A stretch of 35,163 nt of DNA from Candidatus Yanofskybacteria bacterium RIFCSPHIGHO2_02_FULL_50_12 (GCA_001794525.1 MGJZ01000025.1:14805-49967); one strand, 5' to 3'; shown: positions 13,806-22,764, numbered from the stretch's first letter. Numbers and translations: made by a program. The notes: generated from the sequence alone by a model not told the origin.

Positions 13806-15593
13806 GCTGCCTGAAGATCGATTAGCTCTCGTGCGGTCGTTTTCAGTGAGATGCTGTTTACGAAGACGAACGCCTTGAGGGGTGATTTCCAGGTACTCGT
13901 CGTCCTGCATGATTTCCAATCCCCGCTCGAGGCTGATCTGGAACGGAGGGGCCAGTAAAATATTTTCATCGGAACCCGACGCGCGCATGTTGGTCAACTT
14001 CTTGCCTTTGATCGGATTGACTGTCATTTCATTGCCCTTAGAGGTATTGCCGATAACCATGCCGGCATAGACTTCCGTATTCGGTTCTATGTACAAGGTG
14101 CCACGATCTTGAAGGTTAAACAGAGCATAGCCGAGTGCTTTACCGGTCTCGCCAGAGATCATCGAACCGGTTTCGCGTTTTTTTATTTCCCCTACGTGGG
14201 GTTTAAATGCGATAAAACGACTCGACAACACGCCTTCGCCCTTGGTGTCGATCATGAATTCATTTCTAAATCCCAGCAGTCCGCGGGTCGGTATTTCAAA
14301 GGTGAGACGGACTTCTCCGTGATGCTGAACCATATTGGTCATCTTTCCGCCGCGCTTCGATAACTTTTGAATCACCACGCCGGACAAGTCTTCCGGAACA
14401 TCAATGATCGCCTCTTCAAACGGCTCGAGTTTTTGACCGTTCTCTTCCTTAATAATTACGTGCGGCTGGGAAACCTGAACTTCGTATCCCTCTCGGCGCA
14501 TGTTTTCAAGTAGAATCGCAATATGTAATTCTCCCCTACCATAAACTTTGAAATACTCATTGGATGAGAAATCCACACGCAGACCTATGTTGACCTCAAG
14601 TTCGCGTTCCAAGCGCTCACGAATCTGGCGGCCGGTAACGAATTTACCTTCCTGTCCAGCAAACGGTGAGTCATTGACTAAAAAATTCAACGAGATGGTA
14701 GGTTCGTCTACATTGATAGATGGTAGAGGTTCACTATCAGGAGCGGCGCAAATCGTCTCGCCAATATAGATGTCGGGGATACCAGCCACAAGTACAATAT
14801 CCCCCGCTTCAGCTTGGTCAATCTCTCTGCGTTCCATGCCATGGAAATTAAACATCTTGGTGATCTTCCCTGTGCGAGTCTCGCCGTTCGGCTTCCGCAC
14901 ATATACCGTCGAACCGGATTTAATAATCCCCTCATGGATGCGGCCTACGCCCATGCGGCCGAGGAAATTGTCGTAAGCAAGGTTAAAGGGCTGAAAGCGA
15001 AGCGGCGCCGCTATGTCATGAGGTGCTGCCGGTACGGTTTCTAAAATCGAATCCAAAAGCGGGGTTAAATCAGTCGACTCGTCAGCCAGATGCTTTTTAG
15101 CAATGCCCTCGCGGCCGATTGCATAAACAGTTTTGAAATCGAGCTGTTGGTCATTGGCGCCCAAATCCATAAAGAGTTCCAATACTTCTTCGTGGACACG
15201 GTCGGCATTAGCGGCGGGCTTGTCAATTTTATTGATGACGAGAATAGGATTCAAACCGAGTTCAAGAGATTTCTTGAGTACGAACTTAGTTTGGGGCATA
15301 GGACCCTCCTGCGCATCGACAATGAGCAGTACCGAATCGATTGAGCGTAATACTCGTTCCACTTCAGAGCCGAAGTCAGCATGGCCGGGCGTATCGACGA
15401 TGTTTATTTTGGTGTCTTTATATAAAAGGGAGGCGTTCTTGGCGTAAATGGTAATCGCCCGTTCGCGCTCAATATCGTTCACGTCCATGCTGAAATCCGC
15501 CGACACCATGCCGGTTTGTTTCAAAAGCATGTCGGTCAGGGTAGTCTTTCCATGATCGACATGAGCTATGATTGCTATGTTTCTGATCTCCAT
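13803..15593 (-). CDS. typA: Ribosome-associated GTPase TypA/BipA
   Basis: 596 aa, the normal family length. GTPase motifs: G1 HVDHGKT (11-17), G2 RERAITI (43-49; most translational GTPases have RGITI), G3 DTPGH (67-71), G4 NKID (121-124). Domain order is G domain, domain II, an EF-G-like domain III, domain V (GLLGFRNEF) and the basic BipA C-terminus ending VRLRKQHLTENDR. TypA acts on the 70S ribosome in large-subunit assembly and stress. The start has no Shine-Dalgarno and is preceded by a structured leader (15602-15681). Confidence 0.95.
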   Translation of the reverse strand: MEIRNIAIIAHVDHGKTTLTDMLLKQTGMVSADFSMDVNDIERERAITIYAKNASLLYKDTKINIVDTPGHADFGSEVERVLRSIDSVLLIVDAQEGPMPQTKFVLKKSLELGLNPILVINKIDKPAANADRVHEEVLELFMDLGANDQQLDFKTVYAIGREGIAKKHLADESTDLTPLLDSILETVPAAPHDIAAPLRFQPFNLAYDNFLGRMGVGRIHEGIIKSGSTVYVRKPNGETRTGKITKMFNFHGMERREIDQAEAGDIVLVAGIPDIYIGETICAAPDSEPLPSINVDEPTISLNFLVNDSPFAGQEGKFVTGRQIRERLERELEVNIGLRVDFSSNEYFKVYGRGELHIAILLENMRREGYEVQVSQPHVIIKEENGQKLEPFEEAIIDVPEDLSGVVIQKLSKRGGKMTNMVQHHGEVRLTFEIPTRGLLGFRNEFMIDTKGEGVLSSRFIAFKPHVGEIKKRETGSMISGETGKALGYALFNLQDRGTLYIEPNTEVYAGMVIGNTSKGNEMTVNPIKGKKLTNMRASGSDENILLAPPFQISLERGLEIMQDDEYLEITPQGVRLRKQHLTENDRTRANRSSGS

Positions 15594-15601
15594 TTAAACA
15601 A

Positions 15602-15681
15602 GAAAAAGCGCGAGCGGTCCACAGATCCACAGGAGGTGAGGTGCGCTCCTTGCGGAGTGCGTGGATGAGTTTTACGCTCGC
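15602..15681 (-). promoter_or_regulatory. Structured typA leader with terminator-like end
   Basis: On the minus strand, GCGAGCG (15681-15675) pairs with CGCTCGC (15616-15610), which is followed by GCTTTTTCTT just before the typA start. Inside, ATCCAC pairs with GTGGAT, and GCACTCC-GCAA-GGAGCGC forms a hairpin with a GNRA loop. A -10 like box (TATATT, 15690-15685) places the transcript start at or near the 5' arm. The layout resembles an attenuator, but I recognise no riboswitch class. Confidence 0.5.
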
Positions 15682-15693
15682 CTTAATATAGTA

Positions 15694-16089
15694 CTACTTT
15701 TTACAATTTCCGGCAAGGGTATAGCCGGCTGCTTCAGCGGCTTCTGCGGAGTCGAACCAGATACGGTTGGATTCTTTGATCTGCTTATATCCCCCACACC
15801 AGGTATGGTGATAGACCTTATTTTTCGAAGATTTAGAAACAACAACCCGAAGATCGAGCGGTGAAGGTATGGGCGTTGGGACTGGCTTAGAGATAGATCT
15901 CTTGGGAAGATCCGTCCCAGATGGCTGATAGATTGCAGCTTCGGTGGAGGATTCGCCAGATGTCTCTCTGAAGGCATTCGAAGCGCCGAGGTTATATCCG
16001 ATACTGGCCACCAGGATCATACAAATACCCAGGAATATGTCCTTTTGATAGGTCTTGATTAAGGTTAGGAATTCTGCTATTATGTGCAT
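15694..16089 (-). CDS. Membrane-anchored protein with Ada-like zinc domain
   Basis: 131 aa. One transmembrane helix at about 18-37 (DIFLGICMILVASIGYNLGA), a Ser/Pro-rich spacer, then a C-terminal domain with the Ada metal-binding pattern: SKNKVYHHTWC, then NRIWFDSAEAAEAAGY, then a final C in GNCKK. In Ada the site uses four cysteines; here only two plus histidines are seen, so zinc binding is uncertain. This domain also occurs fused to nucleases and in small CPR surface proteins. It is divergent from rpmA with only 17 nt between start codons, and lacks a Shine-Dalgarno. Confidence 0.7.
   Translation of the reverse strand: MHIIAEFLTLIKTYQKDIFLGICMILVASIGYNLGASNAFRETSGESSTEAAIYQPSGTDLPKRSISKPVPTPIPSPLDLRVVVSKSSKNKVYHHTWCGGYKQIKESNRIWFDSAEAAEAAGYTLAGNCKK
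16055..16083 (+). promoter_or_regulatory. rpmA promoter with extended -10
   Basis: TTGATT (16055-16060), 17-nt spacer, TATTAT (16078-16083) preceded by TGC. Predicted start near 16090; the leader is about 17 nt and has no Shine-Dalgarno. The promoter lies inside the start of the divergent Ada-like gene. Confidence 0.6.
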
Positions 16090-16106
16090 GCTGATTAATT
16101 ACTCAT

Positions 16107-16385
16107 ATGGCGCATACAAAAGCGATCGGTACAAGTAGAAACGGCCGCGATTCACAACCTCAATATCTTGGGGTGAAGCTTTCTGACGGCCAAGCCGCTA
16201 ATATTGGCAGCATTATTGTCCGTCAGCGGGGCACGAAATTCATCCCTGGCTCGGGTGTCCGCCTCGGTACCGATTATACCATTTATGCGGCTGTAGCTGG
16301 TAAGGTCAAATTCACTACCAAACGCAAAACCGGATATAATGGCGCCAGACGACTCGTAACAGTGGCCAACGTAGTGCCTAACTAA
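16107..16385 (+). CDS. rpmA: 50S ribosomal protein L27
   Basis: 92 aa. Core signature NGRDSQPQYLGVK is clear, followed by IIVRQRGTKFIPGSGVRLGTDYTIYA, typical of bL27. The N-terminal tail that reaches the peptidyl transferase centre reads MAHTKAIGTSRNGRDS, lacking the KKGGGS run of most bacteria. L27 usually pairs with L21 (rplU), which is not here. The stop codon lies in the following terminator stem. Confidence 0.95.
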   Translation: MAHTKAIGTSRNGRDSQPQYLGVKLSDGQAANIGSIIVRQRGTKFIPGSGVRLGTDYTIYAAVAGKVKFTTKRKTGYNGARRLVTVANVVPN

Positions 16386-16417
16386 AACCCCTTCAAATGA
16401 AGGGGTTTTAGTTTTTA
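16381..16417. terminator. Bidirectional intrinsic terminator after rpmA
   Basis: ACTAAAACCCCTTC (16381-16394), loop AAAT, GAAGGGGTTTTAGT (16399-16412), then TTTTT on the plus strand. The stem contains the rpmA stop codon (16383-16385) and AT arms that also give T-rich RNA for the rplI-side transcript. Confidence 0.9.
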
Positions 16418-16612
16418 GAAATATCTACGCGGGGGATTATTTTTCCAGAATATTCGGATTCTCCATACAGCAATAACAGAAATTGGCACTCCGATTAAAA
16501 GGACAGTTAAATTAGGCTTTACAATTCCATATATGACAGCGAAAGCACCGATAAATAGGTAGAATATCTGAGCTAATCCACTGGCCACTTTCGGAGGCAG
16601 CCCTATAAACAT
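16415..16612 (-). CDS. Small two-helix membrane protein
   Basis: 65 aa. Two hydrophobic helices (SGLAQIFYLFIGAFAVIYGIV and LTVLLIGVPISVIAVWRIRIF) joined by a short KPN turn, with a basic C-terminus (RIRIFWKNNPPRRYF). Its ATG (16612-16610) directly abuts the rplI stop TAG (16615-16613), so it is co-transcribed with rplI, and termination-reinitiation is likely as there is no ribosome binding site. Family not recognised. Confidence 0.6.
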   Translation of the reverse strand: MFIGLPPKVASGLAQIFYLFIGAFAVIYGIVKPNLTVLLIGVPISVIAVWRIRIFWKNNPPRRYF

Positions 16613-17068
16613 CTATTCTGATTTAATTGATATTTTGACTTGAGTACTAATACCTGGCGCAAGATTAACCGTAATCATGTGCTCGCCGGTGTGTTTGATG
16701 TGCTCGCCATGTTCTCCCAAATCAAGCATATCAGGATCAACTAACATACCTGCCAGTTTGGAAGTTTCTTTAGCGATCTCCTCTTTGGTCAGCGATGAGA
16801 ACATGGTACCTGTCTTGGAAGATTTCTTAGAGAATTGCAGAGACACATCTTTCAACATTACTACAGCTTTCTCTGCGGTCTCATGTTCTGCTGTGCTGGA
16901 AGCTTCTCGCTTTTTCTGCAATGCTTCAGATTCTTTAAGTGATCCGTCAGTGGCCACCTTAGCCATGCTCTTCGGGAAAAGAAAATTCCGCGCATAGCCG
17001 TCGGATACATTTTTAATATCCCCGATTCGGCCGAATCCCTTAACATTTTGTAGGAGTATTACCTTCAT
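16613..17068 (-). CDS. rplI: 50S ribosomal protein L9
   Basis: 151 aa. The N-terminal domain MKVILLQNVKGFGRIGDIKNV and GYARNFLFPKSMA is textbook bL9, followed by the long connecting helix (about 42-75) and a C-terminal domain. L9 is reported as missing from some CPR groups, so its presence helps place the genome. The start codon lies 8 nt after a -10 box with an appropriately spaced -35. Followed without a gap by a small membrane protein. Confidence 0.95.
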   Translation of the reverse strand: MKVILLQNVKGFGRIGDIKNVSDGYARNFLFPKSMAKVATDGSLKESEALQKKREASSTAEHETAEKAVVMLKDVSLQFSKKSSKTGTMFSSLTKEEIAKETSKLAGMLVDPDMLDLGEHGEHIKHTGEHMITVNLAPGISTQVKISIKSE

Positions 17069-17076
17069 AATTTAAT

Positions 17077-17105
17077 ATTTTAGCCTATTCTTGCTTCTTC
17101 CGCAA
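17077..17105 (-). promoter_or_regulatory. rplI promoter, leaderless
   Basis: Minus strand: TTGCGG (17105-17100), 17-nt spacer, TAAAAT (17082-17077), then 8 nt to ATG 17068. Confidence 0.6.
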
Positions 17106-17110
17106 CTACC

Positions 17111-17135
17111 AAAACACCAGAGTTCATGGTGTTTT
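17111..17135. terminator. Hairpin with T-runs on both strands
   Basis: AAAACACCA (17111-17119), loop GAGTTCA, TGGTGTTTT (17127-17135). It lies between ctpA and the rplI promoter and probably ends the polysaccharide operon. Confidence 0.65.
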
Positions 17136-17136
17136 T

Positions 17137-17164
17137 AAACGGCTCAACGCCCGTTGAGCCGTTT
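17137..17164. terminator. 13-bp hairpin next to ctpA end
   Basis: AAACGGCTCAACG (17137-17149), two-base loop CC, CGTTGAGCCGTTT (17152-17164). Very stable but with only a short T-run on either strand. It is tandem with the hairpin at 17111-17135. Confidence 0.55.
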
Positions 17165-17186
17165 CCTTCAAGGTTTCGCCTCGAAG

Positions 17187-18404
17187 TTATTTTAATAGGT
17201 CGAGGGCTTTTTGGAGTTGCGGGTCTTTTTCGGGGTTGCCGATTTCCATGTTTGGCCGATCTTCTTCCGGAATTTCAACTTTAATGTCAGGCTCGATGCC
17301 TTTATCTGAAATGGAAATACCGGCCGGCGTAAACCATTTAGCGATGGTTACTTTCAACGACGAGTTGTCGCGCTGATTGATAAGTTCCTGCACGGAGCCT
17401 TTGCCGAACGTCTTTTCTCCGACGATTTTAGTTTTGAGATTGTCATGGATCGCGCCGGCTAGAATTTCCGAGGCCGACGCAGAGCCGCCGTTGACCATGA
17501 TCACAGTCGGATATTTCTGCAATGACGCGTTGCCATCCGCGGTAAAATCATTTTTAGTCCCATCGCCGAATACTTCGCTTACCACTAGTTGCTCTTCGGT
17601 CAAAAAGTATCCAGCCAGGTTAATGGCAGAATCCAAAAGGCCGCCAGGATTATTCCGCAAGTCTACAATGAGGCCCCGGGCGTCAGATCGGAGAATTTCT
17701 CGAACGGCTTCGTCAAATTGTCGGTCAACCGTCTGATTGAATTGATAAATTTGCAGATATGCATATCTTTTGCCGTCCCGCTCGATGATTTCCCATTCTA
17801 CAGTTGGTACTGTAATCGTAGCTCTGGTGATGGTGACGTCCTTTGTTGCGCTTTCAGTGTCAGTAATCGTGAGAACAACCTTGGATCCAGCCCGGCCGCG
17901 AATCAAGCCCACCGCTTCATCGATGTTCATGTCCGCCGTCGACTTGCCGTCGATTTTAAGAATCTTATCGCCCGCGCGAAGTCCTGCCTTGAACGCCGGC
18001 GTATCTTTGATCGGCGAGATGACAGTAAGGATATTCGCCTTCATGCCGATCTCGATGCCGATGCCGCCGAAGGCGCCCGAAATCTCCTCCTTGAATTTCT
18101 TGGTGGTTTCAGGCTCAAAAAATACGGTATATGGATCACCGACGCTATCCACCATCCCTTTAATTGCCCCATAGACCATTTTCTGGACATCCAGCTTCGA
18201 TTGATCCACGTATTTTTCCTCAAGGTCAGCCCATACCATCCAGAACAACGAGAAATCTACGTCTTCGATCTTGCCGACATCCTGATTTACGAGTCGTTGA
18301 AATGTAGGCGCTTCGTTTTGAGTATTGGAATAGAAAAAACCAGCGCCGAATCCGAGCGCCAAAGTGATAATTATAATCGCCGGCAAAAACTTTCGATTGT
18401 CCAT
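17187..18404 (-). CDS. ctpA: Carboxyl-terminal processing protease (S41)
   Basis: 405 aa. N-terminal membrane anchor (7-25), then the CtpA cap region, a PDZ domain (about 110-185, starting with AFGGIGIEIG), and the S41 catalytic core. The Ser-Lys pair is Ser310 (in NGGSASASEI) and Lys335 (in GEKTFGKGSVQ), with Gln339, matching the spacing in B. subtilis CtpB. It cleaves C-termini of exported or membrane proteins. The start overlaps the upstream glycosyltransferase stop by one base (TAATG), so it is the last gene of the polysaccharide operon. Confidence 0.93.
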   Translation of the reverse strand: MDNRKFLPAIIIITLALGFGAGFFYSNTQNEAPTFQRLVNQDVGKIEDVDFSLFWMVWADLEEKYVDQSKLDVQKMVYGAIKGMVDSVGDPYTVFFEPETTKKFKEEISGAFGGIGIEIGMKANILTVISPIKDTPAFKAGLRAGDKILKIDGKSTADMNIDEAVGLIRGRAGSKVVLTITDTESATKDVTITRATITVPTVEWEIIERDGKRYAYLQIYQFNQTVDRQFDEAVREILRSDARGLIVDLRNNPGGLLDSAINLAGYFLTEEQLVVSEVFGDGTKNDFTADGNASLQKYPTVIMVNGGSASASEILAGAIHDNLKTKIVGEKTFGKGSVQELINQRDNSSLKVTIAKWFTPAGISISDKGIEPDIKVEIPEEDRPNMEIGNPEKDPQLQKALDLLK

Positions 18405-19207
18405 TAGATATGACTCAAATGATGAAGGCCGTTTTTTCGGAAATAGCGGATCGCGTCTTTGATGTGCTGTCGAGTCTGGCGGTTAAATAACGCGTCCAGC
18501 GATCCAAGCCGGCTTCGCGACTCGCGCATATGATAATGATACATGCGCGCTTCGGGGTAGAAAACGACCCGATATCCATTTTCCCAAAACTGGCGCGGCC
18601 AGTCAACATCACTCATATAAAGAAAAAGACTTTCATCCATAAGCCCGACGTTATCGATGGCTCTTTTAGAAACCATGAGCGCAGAACCCATCAGCCAGTC
18701 GGCCTCCATCGGCTTTGAGAGATCCTTATCGGCCATGGCAAAACGATCCAACGCGCGGCGTCCGAACGGCAGACGGCCAAGGACAGTTCGACGGCATGCG
18801 ATCGTCAGAGGCGTATAGAATCGAAAACACGATTGCTGGCGAGATCCGTTGAAATTAAGGAGCTGTGGGCCGAGCATGCCGATTTCGTGGTGATCTTTAA
18901 GATAGGCATACATTGATTCCAGACTCCCCTCCAAAGGGATAATATCGGAATTAGCGATGAATACTGCGTCTCCTCGGGCGGCCTTAATCCCCTCATTGAC
19001 GCCGCGCGTGTAGCCGATATTTTGCTTGAAAGCCACGCTTCGGACCGAGGGAAACTCTAAAACAACCTGCTTAGTTTCAACGTCTGAGGCGATATCGACA
19101 ACGATAATTTCATGGCGAAACGAAGGCGAGATGACCTTTGCCAGGGATCTTAAGCAGAGTCGCAACAATGCTGGGTTTTTGTAGTTAACGATTACGACAG
19201 AAAGCAT
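18404..19207 (-). CDS. Family 2 glycosyltransferase
   Basis: 267 aa. GT-A fold: start LSVVIVNYKNPALLRLCLRS, donor site IIVVDIASD (34-42), the metal-binding NSD at 86-88 in the DxD position, and a WLMGSALMVSK / LYMSDVDWPRQFWENGY acceptor region typical of rhamnosyltransferase-like (WcaA/WbbL-type) enzymes. It probably adds a sugar to a lipid-linked glycan at the inner face of the membrane. Lies between the LCP gene (32-nt spacer) and ctpA (1-nt overlap). Confidence 0.88.
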   Translation of the reverse strand: MLSVVIVNYKNPALLRLCLRSLAKVISPSFRHEIIVVDIASDVETKQVVLEFPSVRSVAFKQNIGYTRGVNEGIKAARGDAVFIANSDIIPLEGSLESMYAYLKDHHEIGMLGPQLLNFNGSRQQSCFRFYTPLTIACRRTVLGRLPFGRRALDRFAMADKDLSKPMEADWLMGSALMVSKRAIDNVGLMDESLFLYMSDVDWPRQFWENGYRVVFYPEARMYHYHMRESRSRLGSLDALFNRQTRQHIKDAIRYFRKNGLHHLSHI

Positions 19208-19239
19208 AGAGAATTTCTAACTACTAATTGACCTAATAT

Positions 19240-20235
19240 CTAATCAATAATTTCCTGAAAAATTTTTTTGACTTCAGTCAGATTGCCAGTCTTAGGTACG
19301 AGGATGTAGGAGTTTTGGGGACCCTTATCGACCTTGAGAAGATTTTCATCGGAAATGACGTAGCGCTTAAGACTCACAAAATCGGTTTCACTGGCAAGAT
19401 TGAGGAATTGTTTCAAATCCCAAACGCCGACATCCGTTTTGATATTACTGCGAATCAGATTCATAATCGAAAATGATTTGACCGGATCGGCGAAGAAATC
19501 AAGTGCCACGAGTTTTTCTTTAATAGCGAACATAATCTGCTGCTGGCGGCGCGAGCGGTCAAAGTCGCTAGTGGAATAACGGGACCGGGCATAATACAAG
19601 GCAGATTGGCCATTGAGATGATTCTTCCCGGCCGGCAGTGAGAACTCATACCCCCATTGCTGGGTTTCGGTGAACGGCTTTTCCAGGACCACGTCGATGC
19701 CGCCCAAAGCGTCGATAATGGTCTTGAAGGAGGAGAAGTCGAAGATCACGACTTTATCGATGTATACGCCGGTGACACGGGACATCCGATCTTGAATGAA
19801 TCGAAGACCGTTAGGACTGTGATACGCGCCGTATTCATACGCGGCGTTTATCTTTTCTTTCTTGCCGTCAGTAACCGTAATATACAAGTCGCGGGGAATA
19901 GAAATGATAGCCGACTTTTTAGTAGTTTGATCATAGCTCAATATTTGAATTGAATCGGTAAGCAGGGCTCCGCCGGTTTCCGCGTTCGGATCGTTCTCGC
20001 CCCGGATACCAAGAATCAATACATCAAGGCGATCCGGGTTATCTTTTGGTATTGTATAATCTGCGTCCGGCGTGCCGGTCGGAGTGGCGTTGGCTAATAA
20101 ACCCGTGCCGTCGATGGCATTAGACCGACGTACGAAGCCAATATAGAAAAGACTGACGAGGATCGCGCCAATAGCGCCGAGCGCCAGGAATAATGGCGCT
20201 CGGCTGCGATTCGGTTGGGCGATAGGTTCATCCAT
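19240..20235 (-). CDS. LytR-CpsA-Psr (LCP) glycopolymer transferase
   Basis: 331 aa. A cytoplasmic tail with PNRSR, one transmembrane helix (about 14-34), then the extracellular LCP domain: LDVLILGIRG, TDSIQILSYD, SIPRDLYI, INAAYEYGAY, FDFSSFKTIIDALGGIDV, and the arginine-rich ARSRYSTSDFDRSRRQQ that binds the pyrophosphate lipid. LCP enzymes move polysaccharides from a lipid carrier to peptidoglycan or surface protein. Among glycosyltransferases and a Wzy-like protein, it is the probable attachment step. The start codon overlaps the previous stop by one base. Confidence 0.93.
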   Translation of the reverse strand: MDEPIAQPNRSRAPLFLALGAIGAILVSLFYIGFVRRSNAIDGTGLLANATPTGTPDADYTIPKDNPDRLDVLILGIRGENDPNAETGGALLTDSIQILSYDQTTKKSAIISIPRDLYITVTDGKKEKINAAYEYGAYHSPNGLRFIQDRMSRVTGVYIDKVVIFDFSSFKTIIDALGGIDVVLEKPFTETQQWGYEFSLPAGKNHLNGQSALYYARSRYSTSDFDRSRRQQQIMFAIKEKLVALDFFADPVKSFSIMNLIRSNIKTDVGVWDLKQFLNLASETDFVSLKRYVISDENLLKVDKGPQNSYILVPKTGNLTEVKKIFQEIID

Positions 20236-21254
20236 TATGAAAAATAGTTGTGAATCTGATTTGGAGTAGTCAGAGCTTGGCTAAGAATTTCTCGGCGCTT
20301 GCGAAGCATGCGCGGCAGGAGGCGCATAAAATGAGGGAGTTCAGCTAATACTCGAGGCTCGAATAATATCGTATATCCAAGCACCTGGATTTCCCGCCAT
20401 ACGATAAATGGCAGATCACGCAGGATGTTTATTATATAATCATTCTTAAGTCTCGTCCAGCGGGTATTACGCCACTCCAACTGGCGCCGGCGAATGGGAA
20501 TTTGCCGGCGGATTGGCAAGCGAGCGATGCGGGCCAGCCATCCGCGGCCCGCGTGGCTCTTAGTAGTTTGCCGATCATGCCAAGCGATAACCGACGGCTC
20601 ATAGCGCTCTTTCCATCCGGCTAAACGGACGCGCCAAGCAACATCAAGATCCTCGCCGTACCAGAACAAATCATGGTCCACGATTTCCCCCATCACGCGG
20701 ATACTTTCCAGTGCGCTCATCCGAAAGACCGGCACTGCTCCTTCAGCGCCGAATATTTCGCACGCTTGGTCAAAACGGCCATCGTCCGATTCTCCATGGC
20801 CGATATTCATTACTGCTCGTGATCGGGTAATCCGAAAACCGCATGTATCGATAACGCGAGAATCCATCTGATAGGTTTTTCCCTGCAAAGCGCCAACCGC
20901 TGAATCCGATTTCATAATCCCGACCGAGTTTTTGATAAAATCCTGATGCATAACTACATCCACCGAGAGCACGACCACGAATTCTCCGCCCGGGCGCTTC
21001 CAAAGCTCCTCGTGTCCTCCCCACATGCCGCGATTGTGAGTGCCTTGTATGAACTCCGCATGATGAAAATTATCGAAGCGAGATAAGTATTCTTTGATAA
21101 TCTCCACGGTATTATCACCCGAGCCATTATCAAGAATATTGATGCCAATTTGTCTGTGATCAAACGACTGGATAAGAATTGAATCTAAACATCGGCGAAT
21201 ATACTTCTCTCCATTCAGCACCACCAGATTGATTGTGATAGCGGGTTCAGTCAT
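20235..21254 (-). CDS. Family 2 glycosyltransferase
   Basis: 339 aa. N-terminus ITINLVVLNGEKYIRRCLDS, donor motif INILDNGSGDNT, then VVVLSVDVVM in the DxD region (SVD), a HDLFWYGEDLDVAWRVRLAGW acceptor segment with the conserved ED, and a C-terminal amphipathic region (WREIQVLGYTILFEP, MRLLPRMLRKRREIL) that may bind membrane. Overlaps the Wzy-like gene by 8 nt and the LCP gene by 1 nt. Sugar and linkage unknown. Confidence 0.87.
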   Translation of the reverse strand: MTEPAITINLVVLNGEKYIRRCLDSILIQSFDHRQIGINILDNGSGDNTVEIIKEYLSRFDNFHHAEFIQGTHNRGMWGGHEELWKRPGGEFVVVLSVDVVMHQDFIKNSVGIMKSDSAVGALQGKTYQMDSRVIDTCGFRITRSRAVMNIGHGESDDGRFDQACEIFGAEGAVPVFRMSALESIRVMGEIVDHDLFWYGEDLDVAWRVRLAGWKERYEPSVIAWHDRQTTKSHAGRGWLARIARLPIRRQIPIRRRQLEWRNTRWTRLKNDYIINILRDLPFIVWREIQVLGYTILFEPRVLAELPHFMRLLPRMLRKRREILSQALTTPNQIHNYFS

Positions 21255-22764
21255 TACTAAAGATTATTCCAAGAGTGACGACGAAAAGTAGCAAAGCGCG
21301 TTCGTCGAATAGGGCCACATCCGTAAGAGAATAAGCGAGTATCCAGGGCAGAGTGATTAGTAGTCCCCCATAATATGCTCGGAAGAATGTCCCCGTTGAT
21401 TTAATGAAGTGATTCAGTACGCGCTTAAGTGCGAGCCATAAGAAATATATCGCGGCGAGTAATGCGAAAATTCCCATCTCGGCCGCAATATGGAGGTACA
21501 AATTGTGAGCCGACGACCCTGCTCGAGCAAGACGGATATCTTGGTCAAGCACGACCGGGAAATTACCGATGCCAATTCCTTTCAGAGGATGACGGGCGAT
21601 AGATTTTAGACTATCGTGCCAAATCGCCAGGCGCTGACTATTTGAAGTTTCACCGAAATCAATGATGGATCGGATTCTCCGTTCAAATAAAGAAGAGTCC
21701 CCTTTTGACAACAGGAATTGCGGCGAGGAAAAAATAGGAAAGGCCACTAAGAATAGGATAAAGAAGATTACTAGATAGGAAGACAGACACGCGAAAATAT
21801 TTCGAGATTCCCGATCGGCTCGGTACCTAAAATATAGCCAAATTAGACTGCACCAGATCACCATGCCTGCCCCAGCGGCCCAAATACCCCGCGTACCGCT
21901 TAAAATGGCCATTAGAAGGGCGATTGGGATCCAGATGGTAGCCAGTAGGCCTCGTGTTCTAACCATGGCCCAATAGCCAGTTTTTGCCAAGGGTTTTTGA
22001 ATGGTCCAAGCGAATAGGGCCGGCAGGCCTAGGAGCAGGAAGATCGGAAATGAATGTGAATCTGGAAAGAGAGAAAAAACTCGGAGAGAGAGCTGCTCGC
22101 CGTAATATGCGAACCAGGTATTGCCAAGATTCACTGCAATGTAAGACCACTCTGTTCCAAAGAGTCGGAGTTGGATCTCCTCGCCCCACAAGCGCATAAA
22201 TTGATAAATATCGATGAAATATGTTGAGAAAACTTGGATAATGCCGACAACCGAAACGATTATAATCGGAACGACTATATTTTTAATCAGTCGCTTTATG
22301 TATTCTTCACGAACAGCATAGTGCGCGATAACAATGCCGATCAATGCAGTATTAATAAAATAAATAATCCGTTTCAGTCCGGTAATTGGATCTTCCGCGT
22401 TCCACAATGAAAGAAATGCCAAACCAAGCAGAATTAACAAAACTTTTGCTATTCGGGACCTAATGAATTTTAAATTTTTTAGGAATTCAAGATCCGAAAT
22501 TATAAATTTTAAGAAAATGATTCCTGAAAATATTCGCCACATATTTAGATTATCGTATCCTGCAGTGAGCGGGATAGCGATGAAAAGAGGAATCGATCTC
22601 ACAAAAAATACTAACCCCTCTTCAAGCGGCATAACGATAAGGAAGAGCGCGAGGAGACCTGTTTCATATGGCACCAGCGAACGAGGAATAACACCGATGA
22701 TGACCAACGCGAAAAACAGGAGATGCCCGGCAAAAACTATATTAGTGAGTCTGGATTTGTTCAA
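21247..22764 (-). CDS. O-antigen ligase / polymerase-like membrane protein
   Basis: 505 aa with about eleven hydrophobic segments. The large loop with SQRLAIWHDSLKSIARHPLKG followed by GIGNFPVVLDQ and SSAHNLYLHIAAEMGIFAL is the WaaL/Wzy signature (the RxxxW..H....GxG and H-N-xx-L pattern). It joins or polymerises lipid-linked oligosaccharides at the outer face of the membrane. The start is TTG 22764, which gives a 23-nt overlap with the fused glycosyltransferase gene; no ATG occurs nearby, so the exact start is uncertain. Confidence 0.85.
   Translation of the reverse strand: MNKSRLTNIVFAGHLLFFALVIIGVIPRSLVPYETGLLALFLIVMPLEEGLVFFVRSIPLFIAIPLTAGYDNLNMWRIFSGIIFLKFIISDLEFLKNLKFIRSRIAKVLLILLGLAFLSLWNAEDPITGLKRIIYFINTALIGIVIAHYAVREEYIKRLIKNIVVPIIIVSVVGIIQVFSTYFIDIYQFMRLWGEEIQLRLFGTEWSYIAVNLGNTWFAYYGEQLSLRVFSLFPDSHSFPIFLLLGLPALFAWTIQKPLAKTGYWAMVRTRGLLATIWIPIALLMAILSGTRGIWAAGAGMVIWCSLIWLYFRYRADRESRNIFACLSSYLVIFFILFLVAFPIFSSPQFLLSKGDSSLFERRIRSIIDFGETSNSQRLAIWHDSLKSIARHPLKGIGIGNFPVVLDQDIRLARAGSSAHNLYLHIAAEMGIFALLAAIYFLWLALKRVLNHFIKSTGTFFRAYYGGLLITLPWILAYSLTDVALFDERALLLFVVTLGIIFSND

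Noticed and set aside
17589..18407. 272-aa open frame antisense to ctpA
   Set aside because: It mirrors a well-supported S41 protease with full catalytic motifs and has no signal, motif or start of its own.
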